Positions 1-10,700 of a stretch of DNA of 64,000 bases are shown here, piece after piece. The notes under the pieces were generated by a model. It was given only the letters and a program-made list of their open reading frames with translations, was not told the origin of the DNA and did not search any database. Origin of the DNA: Marivirga arenosa (GTDB taxonomy: Bacteria; Bacteroidota; Bacteroidia; Cytophagales; Cyclobacteriaceae); assembly GCF_030503895.2 (NCBI RefSeq), contig NZ_CP129970.2, positions 1,242,001 to 1,306,000 on the forward strand, in the 5' to 3' direction. Every line of letters begins with the position of its first letter. Position 1 is the stretch's first letter. The position numbers and the translations under genes were made by a program.

Positions 1-1912
1 TAATATAATTGAAAAGGAATTCAGAAAGGATATCAATATCTAATCTAGTGATTCCGTAAGACGTTAAAATAAGATCATAATCTTCAAATTGTTTACTGTC
101 TTTAATTCTATTGGTACCCGTATAAACAAATATTTTAAGGTCAGGAGTAAACTTTTCTGCTTCCGATTGCCAATTATATATGAGTGAGGTTGGCATTATG
201 AGTAAGTTAGCATTAGTTCTGCCATTTTCCTTTTCAGATTGCAGCATTGCTAAAGTCTGAACTGTTTTACCGAGCCCCATATCATCCGCTAAACAACCTC
301 CAAAATTATATTGATTCAAAAACTGCAGCCAATTAAATCCTTCCTTTTGATAAGGACGCAGTTCACCAGAAAAATCCTCTGGCATAGGATGGTCATCAAT
401 CTGAGTGAAATCCTTCAGCTTTGCTAGTTTACGATCCATCTGAACTTTCGCTAGATTACTCTTATCCATTTCATTGACCAATGATAGATGATGCTTTCTC
501 ATTTTCATTCTATCATCTTCTCCATTTTCCATGAAGCTGAATAATTCAGAATAATCTTCAAACCAGTGCGATGGAATAACAGCCGTTTGGTTATTAGGCA
601 GCTGGAATTCAGTTTGGTTATTCAATATATGTTTACGGAGTTCTTTGAATGGAATTTCATACTCTCCAAACATTACTACAGCATTGATATCAAACCAATC
701 AATCCCTTCTGAAATATCAATAGAGATGGATGATTTACCTACAAAGTAATTCTTTTCAGAATTCTGTTTTTCTTGTTGAATTTCAACCTCATTTTCTTCT
801 AGCCAATCAACATTTTTAGAAATCCAGCTGAAAGCCTGTGTTTTAGGGGCTGTTAATTTGCCTTTTAAAATATCAAGGCCTCTGCTCGCCATGGCATCTC
901 TCAAACTCTTTTCTTTCAGAATATTTCGAACTAATCGTTTGAATACAAATTGTCCATCTTCCTTTTCAACTTTAACAGAAACTTGCTCATTCTTTCCGAG
1001 TGAAAAAATATGATCACCATATTTAAATTTAAGTTCTAATAATAACTTACCCTCTTCGTTGGTTCCGGACTTATCATCATTAAACAGATCCATGCTTTTA
1101 CCAGAACTAGCGGCTAATTCAGAAATCTTTAAAATTGGAAAAGGTTCTTCTCTATAAGTCTTAATTTTGAAGCCTCTTGCGAATACATCAAAAGAAGCAA
1201 CTAAAGGAGCTACAAATTTTTTGAAATACGTTTCTTCCACTTTCTGTGGAATAGCTATAAATTTTTTATTTAGGAAAGGCTTTATTTTTTTACCATCAGG
1301 GTTTTTCTCAAAGGAATATAATTTTTGATCTACTATTAACCATGCGGGTTCATTACAAATGAGATAAGCTCCTTTATATTGAAACTCAAGTTTTTCACCT
1401 GCATGCTTTATGGTAGGAAAGTAATGCGTATTGTCTTCATTTTTTACAAAGTGGAAAAGTATGGTTGCCTTTTCTTCCATTATTTCAATCTGGCGCCATG
1501 CGGGTTCTCCATCATTTCCCATTTCAAAAAGCATTTTTCCTTTAATACGACTGAGAATTTCCGAACGCCTCTTTTCCATATAGCGCTCAATCTCATTTTT
1601 CACTAGTTCATTGCCACCATCAATATTATAGTTTTTATCAAAGAATTCAACAGGTTTCATTTTCTTCTTCGCAAACTTCCTAACCACCACATCCTGCTGC
1701 ATTTCATCCATCAGCTTTATCAACTCATAATCAACATCATCTAATCCTTTTGCAAACTCTCTAGCATTTTTCGAGGAAATATTTTGATGAGAAAAGGTTA
1801 ACTCTCCCCTTGAATTTTTTTGCACGACAAAAGACTCAAAAGTATAGCCCAAATACTCGTGCTCGAATAATGAATAGATTAGTTGAAAAGGTTGTGTGGT
1901 GTATACCTCCAT
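1..1912 (-). CDS. SNF2-family helicase/ATPase, 3' part outside window
   Basis: Reading leftward from an ATG at 1912 (M E V Y T T Q P F Q), an open frame of 637 codons runs off the left edge without a stop, so the C-terminal helicase lobe is missing. The visible part has a long N-terminal region of about 500 residues with no clear domain, as in bacterial SNF2 proteins, followed by the first RecA lobe: the Walker A stretch LADDMGLGKTVQTLAML (motif I), LLIMPTSLIYNW (motif Ia) and DLILTSYG (motif Ib). The family uses ATP to translocate on duplex DNA and remodel protein-nucleic acid complexes; the bacterial role is usually unknown. The gene is 105 bp from the LolC/E-like gene upstream on the same strand. 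Confidence 0.9.
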   Translation of the reverse strand, partial: MEVYTTQPFQLIYSLFEHEYLGYTFESFVVQKNSRGELTFSHQNISSKNAREFAKGLDDVDYELIKLMDEMQQDVVVRKFAKKKMKPVEFFDKNYNIDGGNELVKNEIERYMEKRRSEILSRIKGKMLFEMGNDGEPAWRQIEIMEEKATILFHFVKNEDNTHYFPTIKHAGEKLEFQYKGAYLICNEPAWLIVDQKLYSFEKNPDGKKIKPFLNKKFIAIPQKVEETYFKKFVAPLVASFDVFARGFKIKTYREEPFPILKISELAASSGKSMDLFNDDKSGTNEEGKLLLELKFKYGDHIFSLGKNEQVSVKVEKEDGQFVFKRLVRNILKEKSLRDAMASRGLDILKGKLTAPKTQAFSWISKNVDWLEENEVEIQQEKQNSEKNYFVGKSSISIDISEGIDWFDINAVVMFGEYEIPFKELRKHILNNQTEFQLPNNQTAVIPSHWFEDYSELFSFMENGEDDRMKMRKHHLSLVNEMDKSNLAKVQMDRKLAKLKDFTQIDDHPMPEDFSGELRPYQKEGFNWLQFLNQYNFGGCLADDMGLGKTVQTLAMLQSEKENGRTNANLLIMPTSLIYNWQSEAEKFTPDLKIFVYTGTNRIKDSKQFEDYDLILTSYGITRLDIDILSEFLFNYI

Positions 1913-2017
1913 GAATAAAACTTATCAATCAAACAATTAACGTTAGGTTTTTAGTAAAATCAGAATTGAAATTTAATAAAATAGGATGGAACAAATAATG
2001 ATTTTTACAATTAATTA

Positions 2018-3244
2018 CTACAAACGCTGTATTTCTACTGACTTCGCAGCTACTTGGGCTGGTTTGAATGAAGCTAAAATTGTAATAATTGCAATACTCA
2101 ACATCGTAAAAATAAAATCTGTGGCTATCATTTTTACTGGATAAGCCTCCTGCACTGCTGACGCCATATTCATGGATATCAATCCATATTCCTGTTGTAG
2201 TAGGCAAATGATAAACCCAAATAGCCCTCCTGTTAATGCTCCTGACAGGGATATTATAGCCCCTTCTTTTAAGAAAATATTCCTGATGGTTTTTATAGGT
2301 GTACCCATCGCAAACAAAATACTTATGTCTCTTTTTTTATCTAAAGCCAACATTGTTAAAGCAAAGAAAATATTAAACGAAGCTACGGCTAGTATAAAAC
2401 TGAAAGTTAGATAGATAAATAATTTCTCAATTTTGATGGCTTTAAGTAGAGAAGCATGTTGCTCATCTGAATTCATTATATCAAAGCTGTCCCCTAATTT
2501 TCTCTTTAGTATGTTTTGAATTTCACTGACGGAGACTCCATCCTCTAATTCGATTTCTAAAGACGTACACTCATTATCTTTTCCTATTAAATTTCGTGCG
2601 AACCGTAACGGAACAAATATGTATTTTTCGTCATACTGTTTTTCAATTGCAAAAACACCTGCAGGCATTAGTATTCCGGAATTATACATACTGGATGGAT
2701 TGGATCTACCAGGACTAATATTTTTAGGATAATAAAACTGTAATGCCAGAAAATTATTTCTTGAATTTATCGATAGATCATATCGAATACCTTGACCCAC
2801 CACAGCAAAATTCTGTTCTTTTTCGGTGAGTTTAAGTTGACCTTCTGTAATATGATTTCTTAATTCAGCATTTTTCTCAAAGTCAGGAGATACTCCTTTC
2901 ATTCTCACTACTGACTCTCCATCATTATAACGTACTAATACATTGTCTTCTACCACTTCAACTATCGTGGCAAGGCCTTCAATATTTTGAATTTGAGTTT
3001 TTAATTCCTCATCATATTCAAAAAACTTCCCTTCTTTCAGGCTAATTTTTATATCTGCATCAAAAGAACTGTATAATGATCGAATTAAGTCTTCAAGACC
3101 GTTAAAAACGGATAAAACAATAACCAATGCAGCAGTTCCTATTGCCACTCCTACCATAGCAATAATAGAAAGCACATTAATAAATCCTTTTTTCTTTTTA
3201 GATAGGAAATAACGTCTTGCTATAAAAAATGAAAGATTCTTCAA
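2018..3244 (-). CDS. LolC/LolE-like ABC transporter permease (FtsX family)
   Basis: A 408-residue FtsX/MacB-type permease. The N-terminus ARRYFLSKKKKGFINVLS followed by a transmembrane helix and GTAALVIVLSVFNGLE is the LolC/LolE hallmark. A periplasmic domain of roughly 200 residues follows, then three membrane helices at the C-terminus (about 275-300, 320-350, 375-400), the FtsX domain. In proteobacteria LolCDE extracts lipoproteins from the inner membrane for LolA; Bacteroidota carry one such permease type that may work as a homodimer. It starts 18 bp after rbfA, so the two are probably co-transcribed. The ATPase partner LolD is not in view. Specific substrate is inferred from family only. 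Confidence 0.85.
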   Translation of the reverse strand: MKNLSFFIARRYFLSKKKKGFINVLSIIAMVGVAIGTAALVIVLSVFNGLEDLIRSLYSSFDADIKISLKEGKFFEYDEELKTQIQNIEGLATIVEVVEDNVLVRYNDGESVVRMKGVSPDFEKNAELRNHITEGQLKLTEKEQNFAVVGQGIRYDLSINSRNNFLALQFYYPKNISPGRSNPSSMYNSGILMPAGVFAIEKQYDEKYIFVPLRFARNLIGKDNECTSLEIELEDGVSVSEIQNILKRKLGDSFDIMNSDEQHASLLKAIKIEKLFIYLTFSFILAVASFNIFFALTMLALDKKRDISILFAMGTPIKTIRNIFLKEGAIISLSGALTGGLFGFIICLLQQEYGLISMNMASAVQEAYPVKMIATDFIFTMLSIAIITILASFKPAQVAAKSVEIQRL

Positions 3245-3262
3245 AATACTATTTTTGATTCA

Positions 3263-3652
3263 TTAATTATCTTGGTCATCTTCGTCCTCTTCATCAGCAG
3301 GCGGGATATCCAATTTAGATAATATATCATCAATTCTATTCGCTCTTTCTAGAGTATCATCCATGAAGAAGGCTAATTCAGGAATGATTCGTACTTGCTT
3401 CCCAATTCTATTCCCTAGGTGTTTTCGAATCTCACTTTTCTTAGCTTGTATTAATTCTAAAGTTTCACTAGGCTTATCAGAAAGCATCAAACTCAAATAA
3501 ATTTTAGCAAAGCTTAAGTCTGGAGAAACTTCCACATCTGTTATGGTGATAAAGGCTTTACCAAAAGCATTTGCCATTTGTTTTTGGAATATCTCGCTTA
3601 AATCTTTCTGTAATAAACTGGAATATTTTTTCTGTCTTGAACCTGAGGCCAT
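3263..3652 (-). CDS. rbfA: ribosome-binding factor A
   Basis: RbfA, a KH-fold protein that binds the 30S subunit and helps mature the 5' end of 16S rRNA. I chose the ATG at 3652 (MASGSRQKKYSSLL, 129 residues); a longer frame from 3697 adds 15 residues with no family resemblance. Family signatures are LLQKDLSEIFQKQM near the N-terminus, ITDVEVSPDLSFAKIYLSL in the middle, and KHLGNRIGKQVRIIPELAF followed by FMDDTLERANRIDDIL at the end. The C-terminal tail is strongly acidic (EEDEDDQD). It is the first gene of a likely two-gene unit with the LolC/E-like permease and is divergent from the membrane protein at 3752. Confidence 0.95.
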   Translation of the reverse strand: MASGSRQKKYSSLLQKDLSEIFQKQMANAFGKAFITITDVEVSPDLSFAKIYLSLMLSDKPSETLELIQAKKSEIRKHLGNRIGKQVRIIPELAFFMDDTLERANRIDDILSKLDIPPADEEDEDDQDN

Positions 3653-3751
3653 ATTATTCTTTAATTTCTTTACAAATATGCATGATATTTTATACAATTT
3701 GTGCTTAATCGCCTAATTTAGCAATCGAACATCAAACAAAACCCAATAGAA

Positions 3752-5164
3752 TTGTTAGGATTTTTCCGTATAAACGACCCTTACCGCTTACTGATTCTTT
3801 TTTTAGCAGTATTTTTAATACGGCTGCCTTATCTTATTGGGTCTGAGCCATTGGTATATGAAATCAATTGGCTAATGATTGGAGAAAGTTTAAGCACGGG
3901 AAAAGTTTTATATAAAGACCTTGTAAGCCCGATCGCACCACTTGCCGCCTGGATGTATATGCTAATAAGTTCTATCGGGGGTAGGTCAATTCTTTTATTA
4001 CAAATACTTTCCATTTTATTGGTTACCTATCAGTTTTCATTATTTAATAATATTATGCTTCGAAATAAAGCATATAATGAAAACTCTTATATACCCGCAT
4101 TAATTTATGCTTTAATAATGTTGGTATTCTATGACTTTTTCACTTTATCGCCAGCTTTAATAAGTCTAACTTTTATTTTATTAGTTTTAGATAATATCTA
4201 TTTACGTATTGAAAATAAACTGAAGGATTCCACCATTTTAAAAACGGGTTTTTTTATGGGAATAGCAGTGCTTTTTTATCTGCCTTCAGTTGTATTTTTA
4301 ATTGCAACAATCTTATCATTCGCTTTACTTACAAGTTTAGTGATTCGAAGATATCTATTATTTCTTTATGGCTTTCTTTTCCCTTTTATGCTAGTATTCA
4401 TTTATTTTTACTGGCAGGGAGGATTAGATGAATTGTTATCACAATGGATAAAATTCAACCTCTTTAGTTCCATACAGCCAGTTATAAACCTGCAATCAAT
4501 CCTTATTATTGCAGCAATACCTTCAATTGTTTTTCTATTTGCGCTATATAAAACTTTTAGTGCCACTCGATTTACAAATTACCAATTAAGAGTGCAGCAA
4601 GTGATGTTTATTATGTTTTTAGCTGCATTTGGAGGGTGGTGGATTTCAGAGCAGCAGGCTCCGTTTGAATTATTATTATTCGTTCCTTCTTTCGCATTTT
4701 TTACTATCCATTTAATACTACAATTTAAAAGAAAAGTTAGAGCAGAAATCTTTACCATAACTTTTAGCATTTTATTAATTTCTACAAACTATGCATTGTT
4801 TTTTGAAAACACATCACTGCATGAGTCAGGTGATTTTAACAAATTAAAAGCTCAAAATTCTATATATGCTAGAGCAACTCTTGATAAAGATGCTATGATT
4901 ATTGGCGGAAAAACAAGCCTTTATATGAATGCTAAATCAATATCCACTCGCTTTTATCATCCTGAATTAAGTGAGAAAATTTTAAGTGATATGAATGAAA
5001 AAGAAAGGATGATAACTCTGTATAATGATATTAAATCAAATCAACCTGAAATCATTATTGATCAATCTGGGTATTTCGTTTCAATTCAGAATAGACTTAA
5101 CATTGATAGTAATAACTATACACAAATTAGTAACAACTTATTTGTAAGAGTTAATCAGAATTAA
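3752..5164 (+). CDS. polytopic membrane protein, GT-C (family 39-like) glycosyltransferase candidate
   Basis: A 470-residue protein with about ten hydrophobic segments over residues 10-350 and a soluble C-terminal portion of about 115 residues. The N-terminal pattern (FLIRLPYLIGSEPLVYEINW, then GKVLYKDLVSPIAPLAAWMY) resembles GT-C glycosyltransferases that have an acidic residue in the first extracytoplasmic loop and a Y-x-D-x(n)-P-x-x-x-W/Y element; the C-tail with an IIGGKTSLY...PEIIIDQSGYF layout is also GT39-like. I cannot assign a substrate. No ATG precedes the conserved N-terminus after the upstream stop at 3719-3721, so translation probably starts at TTG 3752. It is divergent from rbfA with a 99-bp gap. 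Confidence 0.6.
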   Translation: MLGFFRINDPYRLLILFLAVFLIRLPYLIGSEPLVYEINWLMIGESLSTGKVLYKDLVSPIAPLAAWMYMLISSIGGRSILLLQILSILLVTYQFSLFNNIMLRNKAYNENSYIPALIYALIMLVFYDFFTLSPALISLTFILLVLDNIYLRIENKLKDSTILKTGFFMGIAVLFYLPSVVFLIATILSFALLTSLVIRRYLLFLYGFLFPFMLVFIYFYWQGGLDELLSQWIKFNLFSSIQPVINLQSILIIAAIPSIVFLFALYKTFSATRFTNYQLRVQQVMFIMFLAAFGGWWISEQQAPFELLLFVPSFAFFTIHLILQFKRKVRAEIFTITFSILLISTNYALFFENTSLHESGDFNKLKAQNSIYARATLDKDAMIIGGKTSLYMNAKSISTRFYHPELSEKILSDMNEKERMITLYNDIKSNQPEIIIDQSGYFVSIQNRLNIDSNNYTQISNNLFVRVNQN

Positions 5165-5238
5165 TTTGGGAATATATACAGAGTGATATTAAATATAACC
5201 GTCAGTACATATTTTTAATCTGAATTTAAAGTACAGTG

Positions 5239-5269
5239 TTGTTTTAGAATTTGAATTTGCTCATATTTG
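5239..5269 (+). promoter_or_regulatory. possible Bacteroidota-type promoter
   Basis: TTG at 5239-5241 and CATATTTG at 5262-5269 are separated by 20 bases. The second box differs from TAnnTTTG at its first base. If real, transcription starts only a few bases before the ATG at 5279, which would favour that ATG over a TTG at 5267. Confidence 0.3.
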
Positions 5270-5278
5270 ACAGGAGAT

Positions 5279-6319
5279 ATGGGAGAACTATTACTTTATA
5301 TTGGAATAATTTCAATTTCCACATGGGCGGTATGGAAAGGCGGTAGTCTCCTAGAAGAATCGTCTGAAAAACTTTCTGATTATTATCATTTACCTCCACT
5401 TATTCAAGGTACAATTATAACGGCCGTAGGGTCAAGTTTCCCTGAATTAGCAGCTACAATTTTATCAACATTACTTCATGGTAAATTCGATTTAGGAGTA
5501 TCCGCTATAGTAGGTTCAGCGATTTTTAACATTCTTGTAATTCCAGGAATTTCAGCCGTGATGGTAAAAAGAATGCCCGCAGATCTTAGCTTGATATACA
5601 AAGACACCCAATATTACATAATTTCAGTTTTTGTATTATTCATTTCATTTGCTTTAGCCTATATATACTATCCAGTAAATATAACAGCAGGAAATATGGA
5701 AGGGAATATGACTAGATGGATTGCCTGCCTTCCAATTTTCTTTTATATATTATACATTTTCATTCAGGGAATGGAAACTCGTGATTATAGAAGGGATCAT
5801 GGAAAAAGAGCTGTTCTTGGTGTTGATAGGGAAATTACAAATATCCGAAAGGACTGGATTAAACTTATTATTAGCTTAGTATTAATTGTAGCCAGTGTGG
5901 AAGGCTTAGTTAGTGGTGCAATTTTCTTAGGCAATTTCTTTAATACTCCTGATTTCATTTGGGGTATTACAATTGTAGCTGGCGCAACCAGCATTCCTGA
6001 TGCAGTGGTAAGCATTAAAATTGCAAAGAAATTTAAAGGATCAATTAGCTTGGGTAATGTATTAGGGAGCAATATTTTTGATTTGCTAGTCGCAGTTCCA
6101 GTGGGGGTATTAATAGCTGGTTCTGCAATAGTTAATTTTACAGTAGCTGCACCTTTAATGCTATTCCTAGCAATAATTACCATTATAATGTTCATTTTCT
6201 TAAGAACTAACTTAGCCTTAGTTAAATGGGAGGGGATGGTATTATTAGGCCTTTACGTTCTATTCGTGATCTGGATGATATTCGAAACCATAGGCATTAC
6301 TTCAATAGTGATTAAATAA
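5279..6319 (+). CDS. Ca2+/cation antiporter family protein (YrbG-like)
   Basis: A 346-residue exchanger of the CaCA superfamily, an inner-membrane protein that swaps Ca2+ or other cations against Na+ or H+. Two inverted halves of about five helices each carry the alpha-repeat motifs: AVGSSFPELAATI near residue 45 and GATSIPDAVVSIKIAKK near residue 240, each with the acidic residue (E in SSFPE, D in SIPD) expected in the ion path, and each followed by a G-S-x-I-F-(N/D) element (GSAIFNILV, GSNIFDLLV). The start at ATG 5279 has AGGAG just upstream; a frame from TTG 5267 would add four residues. A terminator-like hairpin follows its stop. Confidence 0.88.
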   Translation: MGELLLYIGIISISTWAVWKGGSLLEESSEKLSDYYHLPPLIQGTIITAVGSSFPELAATILSTLLHGKFDLGVSAIVGSAIFNILVIPGISAVMVKRMPADLSLIYKDTQYYIISVFVLFISFALAYIYYPVNITAGNMEGNMTRWIACLPIFFYILYIFIQGMETRDYRRDHGKRAVLGVDREITNIRKDWIKLIISLVLIVASVEGLVSGAIFLGNFFNTPDFIWGITIVAGATSIPDAVVSIKIAKKFKGSISLGNVLGSNIFDLLVAVPVGVLIAGSAIVNFTVAAPLMLFLAIITIIMFIFLRTNLALVKWEGMVLLGLYVLFVIWMIFETIGITSIVIK

Positions 6320-6344
6320 AAAAAGCCCGCTTTAAAAGCAGGCT
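6316..6344 (-). terminator. Rho-independent terminator of the tpiA-to-dipeptidase operon
   Basis: AGCCcGCTTT at 6324-6333 pairs with AAAGCaGGCT at 6335-6344 with one mismatch. On the minus strand the hairpin is followed directly by a run of U (A-run 6316-6324 on the plus strand), so it serves the minus-strand dipeptidase gene; it also lies just after the stop of the convergent exchanger. Confidence 0.85.
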
Positions 6345-6370
6345 CTACCAATTAGTATTTTTTCAAATAC

Positions 6371-7753
6371 TTATTTTCTATCTAATTCTGAAAAATATTG
6401 ATGGAACAAAGCTACAGTTTCAATTCCTTTAAGGTAATTCTCAACTCCAAAACTTTCATTAGGTGAATGTATTGCATCAGAATTCAAACCGAATCCCATT
6501 AAGATACTATCTAAGCCTAATATATCCTTAAATAAAGATACGATTGGAATACTACCTCCCTCACGAGTAGGAATTGGCATTTTACCCCAAACCTTTTCAA
6601 ACGCTTTCTCTGCTGCTTTATAAGAATCGGTATCCGTTGGGGTAACATATGGCATACCTCCATGATGAGGTTTTACTTTTACCTTCACACTTTTGGGAGC
6701 AATACTTTCAAAATGTTTCTGGAATAATTCTGATATTTCATAATGATTTTGATCCGGAACTAAACGCATTGAAATTTTGGCATTTGCTTTTGAGGGTAAT
6801 ACTGTTTTTGCACCTTCTCCTGTATATCCTCCCCAAATTCCATTTACATCTAAAGTAGGACGGATTCCCATTCTCTCTAAAGTATTATAAGATTCTTCAC
6901 CTTCTACATCCTCAATATTTAAATCCTTTTTAAAGTCCCCTAAATCAAATGGGGCCTCATTCATTTTAGCTCTTTCTTCAGCAGTAAGTTCTAATACTTT
7001 GTCATAAAAGCCAGGAATAGTTACTCTTTTATTCTCATCTTGAAGGGAGGCAATCATTCTGCATAATACATTGATTGGATTGGCAACTGCACCTCCGTAA
7101 ACACCTGAATGTAAATCTCTATTAGGCCCTGTGACTTCAACTTCCAAATAGCTTAATCCTTTCAAACTAACTGCCATTGATGGATGATCATTAGCAATCA
7201 TTGAAGTGTCCGAAATAACAATTACATCAGCTTTTAGCTTCTCTTTATTTTCTTTTATGAATACCTCAAGGTTTTCAGAACCAACTTCCTCCTCACCTTC
7301 AATCATAAATTTGATATTGCAAGGTACACCACCATTCTTCATCATCATTTCAAATGCTTTCACATGGATGTACATTTGACCTTTATCATCAGCCGAACCT
7401 CTAGCTACAATTTTATCATTTTTAATTACGGGGTTGAAAGGCTCTGATTCCCATAATTCATAAGGATCGGCAGGTTGAACATCATAATGACCATATACTA
7501 AAACAGTAGGTAAGTTAGGGTCTATAATCTTATCCGCATATACAATTGGATGCCCCTTTGTTTCACAAACTTCCACATTTTCAGCCCCCGCTTCCTCAAA
7601 CTTAGCTTTCATAAATTCAGCAGCCTTTTTTACATCTGCTTTAAATTTAGGATCTGCACTTACGCTAGGAATTCTAAGCAATTCGAATAGCTCGTCTAAA
7701 AATCTTTGTTTGTTCTGTTGTAAGTATTTTCCTGTTTCCTCTTTCGTAATCAT
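6371..7753 (-). CDS. M20/M25/M40 family dipeptidase
   Basis: A 460-residue metallopeptidase of family M20, normal length for the carnosinase/CNDP-like dipeptidases. Metal-site motifs are in order: VYGHYDVQPADPYELW (His ligand, then catalytic Asp), ARGSADDKGQ (bridging Asp), MIEGEEEVGS (general-base Glu and ligand Glu), VISDTS (Asp ligand region), LHSGVYGGA (dimerisation-lid His) and the late AIHSPNESF (His ligand). No signal peptide is visible, so it is probably cytosolic, splitting short peptides. It is the last gene before a terminator and lies 28 bp after the 1604-residue protein. Confidence 0.92.
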   Translation of the reverse strand: MITKEETGKYLQQNKQRFLDELFELLRIPSVSADPKFKADVKKAAEFMKAKFEEAGAENVEVCETKGHPIVYADKIIDPNLPTVLVYGHYDVQPADPYELWESEPFNPVIKNDKIVARGSADDKGQMYIHVKAFEMMMKNGGVPCNIKFMIEGEEEVGSENLEVFIKENKEKLKADVIVISDTSMIANDHPSMAVSLKGLSYLEVEVTGPNRDLHSGVYGGAVANPINVLCRMIASLQDENKRVTIPGFYDKVLELTAEERAKMNEAPFDLGDFKKDLNIEDVEGEESYNTLERMGIRPTLDVNGIWGGYTGEGAKTVLPSKANAKISMRLVPDQNHYEISELFQKHFESIAPKSVKVKVKPHHGGMPYVTPTDTDSYKAAEKAFEKVWGKMPIPTREGGSIPIVSLFKDILGLDSILMGFGLNSDAIHSPNESFGVENYLKGIETVALFHQYFSELDRK

Positions 7754-7781
7754 TTATTAAAATTTATATCCAAATATTCAA

Positions 7782-10700
7782 TTAAAATCCATCGTCATCA
7801 TCCTCAGCAGGAGTTGGCTCCTGAGTTGGAGTTGGGTTACTATTTACTGGTGCCGCTGCTCCACTACTTGCTTCACTCGCCATCTCTAAGTAATAAGGAG
7901 CATCAATATCGAAATATTTTCTTCTATATTCTTCTATAAAACTAATCACTTCTGATTTATCACCGGTTAAGAATACAAACTCTCCAAATTTTGCTTTATC
8001 AGCTTTCGATTTTTTAGTTATTAAATCATTTGCGCCAGCATTGGAAGAGAAGAATATGAGTCTATCTTGTTCATAGTGGAAGAAATACCAACATGATGGC
8101 GAAACTTGTAAAAATAATTTAATAGCAGAGCCCATTTCTTTCTTTTGAAGTTCTACAAATCCATCAACATTAGCATTTATATCCTGAGCACCAGTGTTTG
8201 AAAAACCAATTTTACCTACACTATACCAAGCTTGCTCCATGTCTGACCATTTCATATCCAAATTATTCAAGACCAGCGTTTTGGTTAAATTTGAAGATAA
8301 GGCATGTAATGGAATGTATTCATTAAAAATGTATTCCTCATATCTCTTAGCAGCGGAGTTACCAGCTATTTCTGCTAGTTTTGGAAGCAGTCTATCTAAA
8401 TCCTTTGTTGATTCTGGCAGACCTAAACGTTGGATCACTTCTATCATATCATTTCCGATGATTTGAGTAAACCCATTTGGCAAGTCGAACTCAACAGTCA
8501 TCATCAAATTGAAAATAAATTCTTGATTTAATAAATCTCCTGATCCTGAACCCGCTGAATTAAACTCGGCTTCCTTTCTACTATTCATGAACTTGAATGG
8601 CCCTTCAAATTCCAACTTTTGATCTTCTTCATTATAGGCAAAATATTTACCGGCATAGGATGTTCCTGACTTTCTACCTTTACTTTCAATTACGAATTGA
8701 TTTCCATTTGCATTATAGGTTAATAAACCAGAAGGTTTAAAGAAATCAGCGTCAGTAAAGTCTCTTTTTTCAGTCATAAAAGTAGCATACAACTGATTGC
8801 TGACATTATCGAAATGAATACCAGCTTGAAGTGGTTCACCCATTTCAGTAGTACTATTATCAAAATCAATGACTACTTCTTTTGCGCTACCATCGCTGGT
8901 ATAAGCTATCCAAGTATCATAATTAGGAATATCTCTTAGATCAGGTTGTATATAGCCTTTTAATTCCAATGCAGGTTTATCTGCATACATGGTTACATCT
9001 CCTTTGAAAAACATGCCTGGGCTCATCAACAATCTATCCTCTTTACGAACCACACCTGAAGAAACAGTTCTTAATTGCTTGTCATTTTTGGAAGCATCAG
9101 GAATGGGTTCTAAGCTAAACTCGCCCATCTTAATAGAAAATGTATCTCCAACTGAATTTACATATCTATAAGTTGCATTTCCAGAAAACTTATTTCTTGA
9201 AGCAATTTCAATTTCAGCATCATAAAGGTTATGGTATCCTGTTAGAGTGTCCAATTCTAAAGTAGCATTATATAATTTGTTGATTTCTCCATTTTCCCCA
9301 ATAATTACTTCGCCTGCACTTGGTGTTATATTTGCATCCGCTACAGTTATATAAGGAATTCCTGAAACATTTAAAGCTTGACTTTCTATATCATAAACTG
9401 CTTTAGTTGCATTAAACACCAATGAATCTTGATCTGGGTTGGTTGAATAGAAATATGAATTTCTAATATTAATATCAGCAGGCTTGGTCATTTCCACCAC
9501 TTTTTCATCTAGCTTCCACAATGCTGATGGAATTGAGGTTTTGTAGCTTGCATAAGGGAAATCTAAAGCCGCATCCCCTTCAATTTCAGGATTGATAGTT
9601 GCAGTATTAGCTTCAAAATCGAAATCTAATCTAACATCATCTGAAGAAAGGGCTGGTATTGTATCAGTTGATTCAATTCTAAAGGCTGCATGTCGTGCAG
9701 AGAATCCATCCTCTTTAAAGCTGTATTCTTTTGAGCTTGTATTAGAACCTCTTGTGGTCATATCTCCCTCACCGAAAAGACCTTTTTTGGAGATAATAGT
9801 CCGGCCTTCCAGAGAAGCTGTTTCATTATACATTTTAAAAGGATCAGATCGATTTGTCATATATAAACTATCCTTGGCGGTTAACCATCGCATATCAAAA
9901 TTTGCGATCTCTAATTGAGGAAAAGATACTCCTTCCCAATTGCCTGGATCAATTGTGGCATAAGTTCCCACAGCTGTAATTGAATCCTTAAAGAAAGTAA
10001 AGTTCTCAGATCGTATGGTTGAACTGAGATATTCAATTCTATCTCCCCCTCTTAAGCCTTGATTATCGAGTCTAATCTTACCATAGAATGTAGCTTCACC
10101 ATCCAAAAGGTCAATCCCCTCATCTGGTAAGGGATGATCAAAACCTAAAGATTTATCAGGCATTACTCTTAACTTTTCTTCAAACTCTGGAAAAATATCT
10201 CCTGAGTGGAATACACCATCAAAGGCAATAGAATTAGGGTCACTACTACTTACTGAGTCAATTTCAAAAGGAGGAATTATGAAATAAAGGCTTTGATCAT
10301 ACACTCCATTAAGAATTTCTTCTCCTAAGAAATAAACCGTAGCTCCTTTTGTAGCATTAAATACTGGATACTTCGGATATTCTTTTTGAGCTGACTTATT
10401 ATTGGGCTCATTAATATATAGTACACCTGCAGTTTCTACTAATTGGTTTTGAATTTGCTCCTTATTCGATCTTTTATTGTCGTCATCAGTAGCTAAATTA
10501 AATTTAATATTATCGATTTGAGGCATCGAAATAAGGAAACTATCATAATCCATTCTAAACTCTTCCCCTATATATTGGTAATTTCCAGCGTAAACAATTC
10601 CATCAAATTGAATATCTCTATTTTTCCTCAACACAACTTTCCCACTATCTGGCTCAACACTTACACCAAGTTTATCATTGATAATGAATTCTTCAACTCC

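Noticed and set aside
1379-1606. 75-codon open frame on the plus strand
   Set aside because: Antisense shadow within the SNF2 helicase gene.
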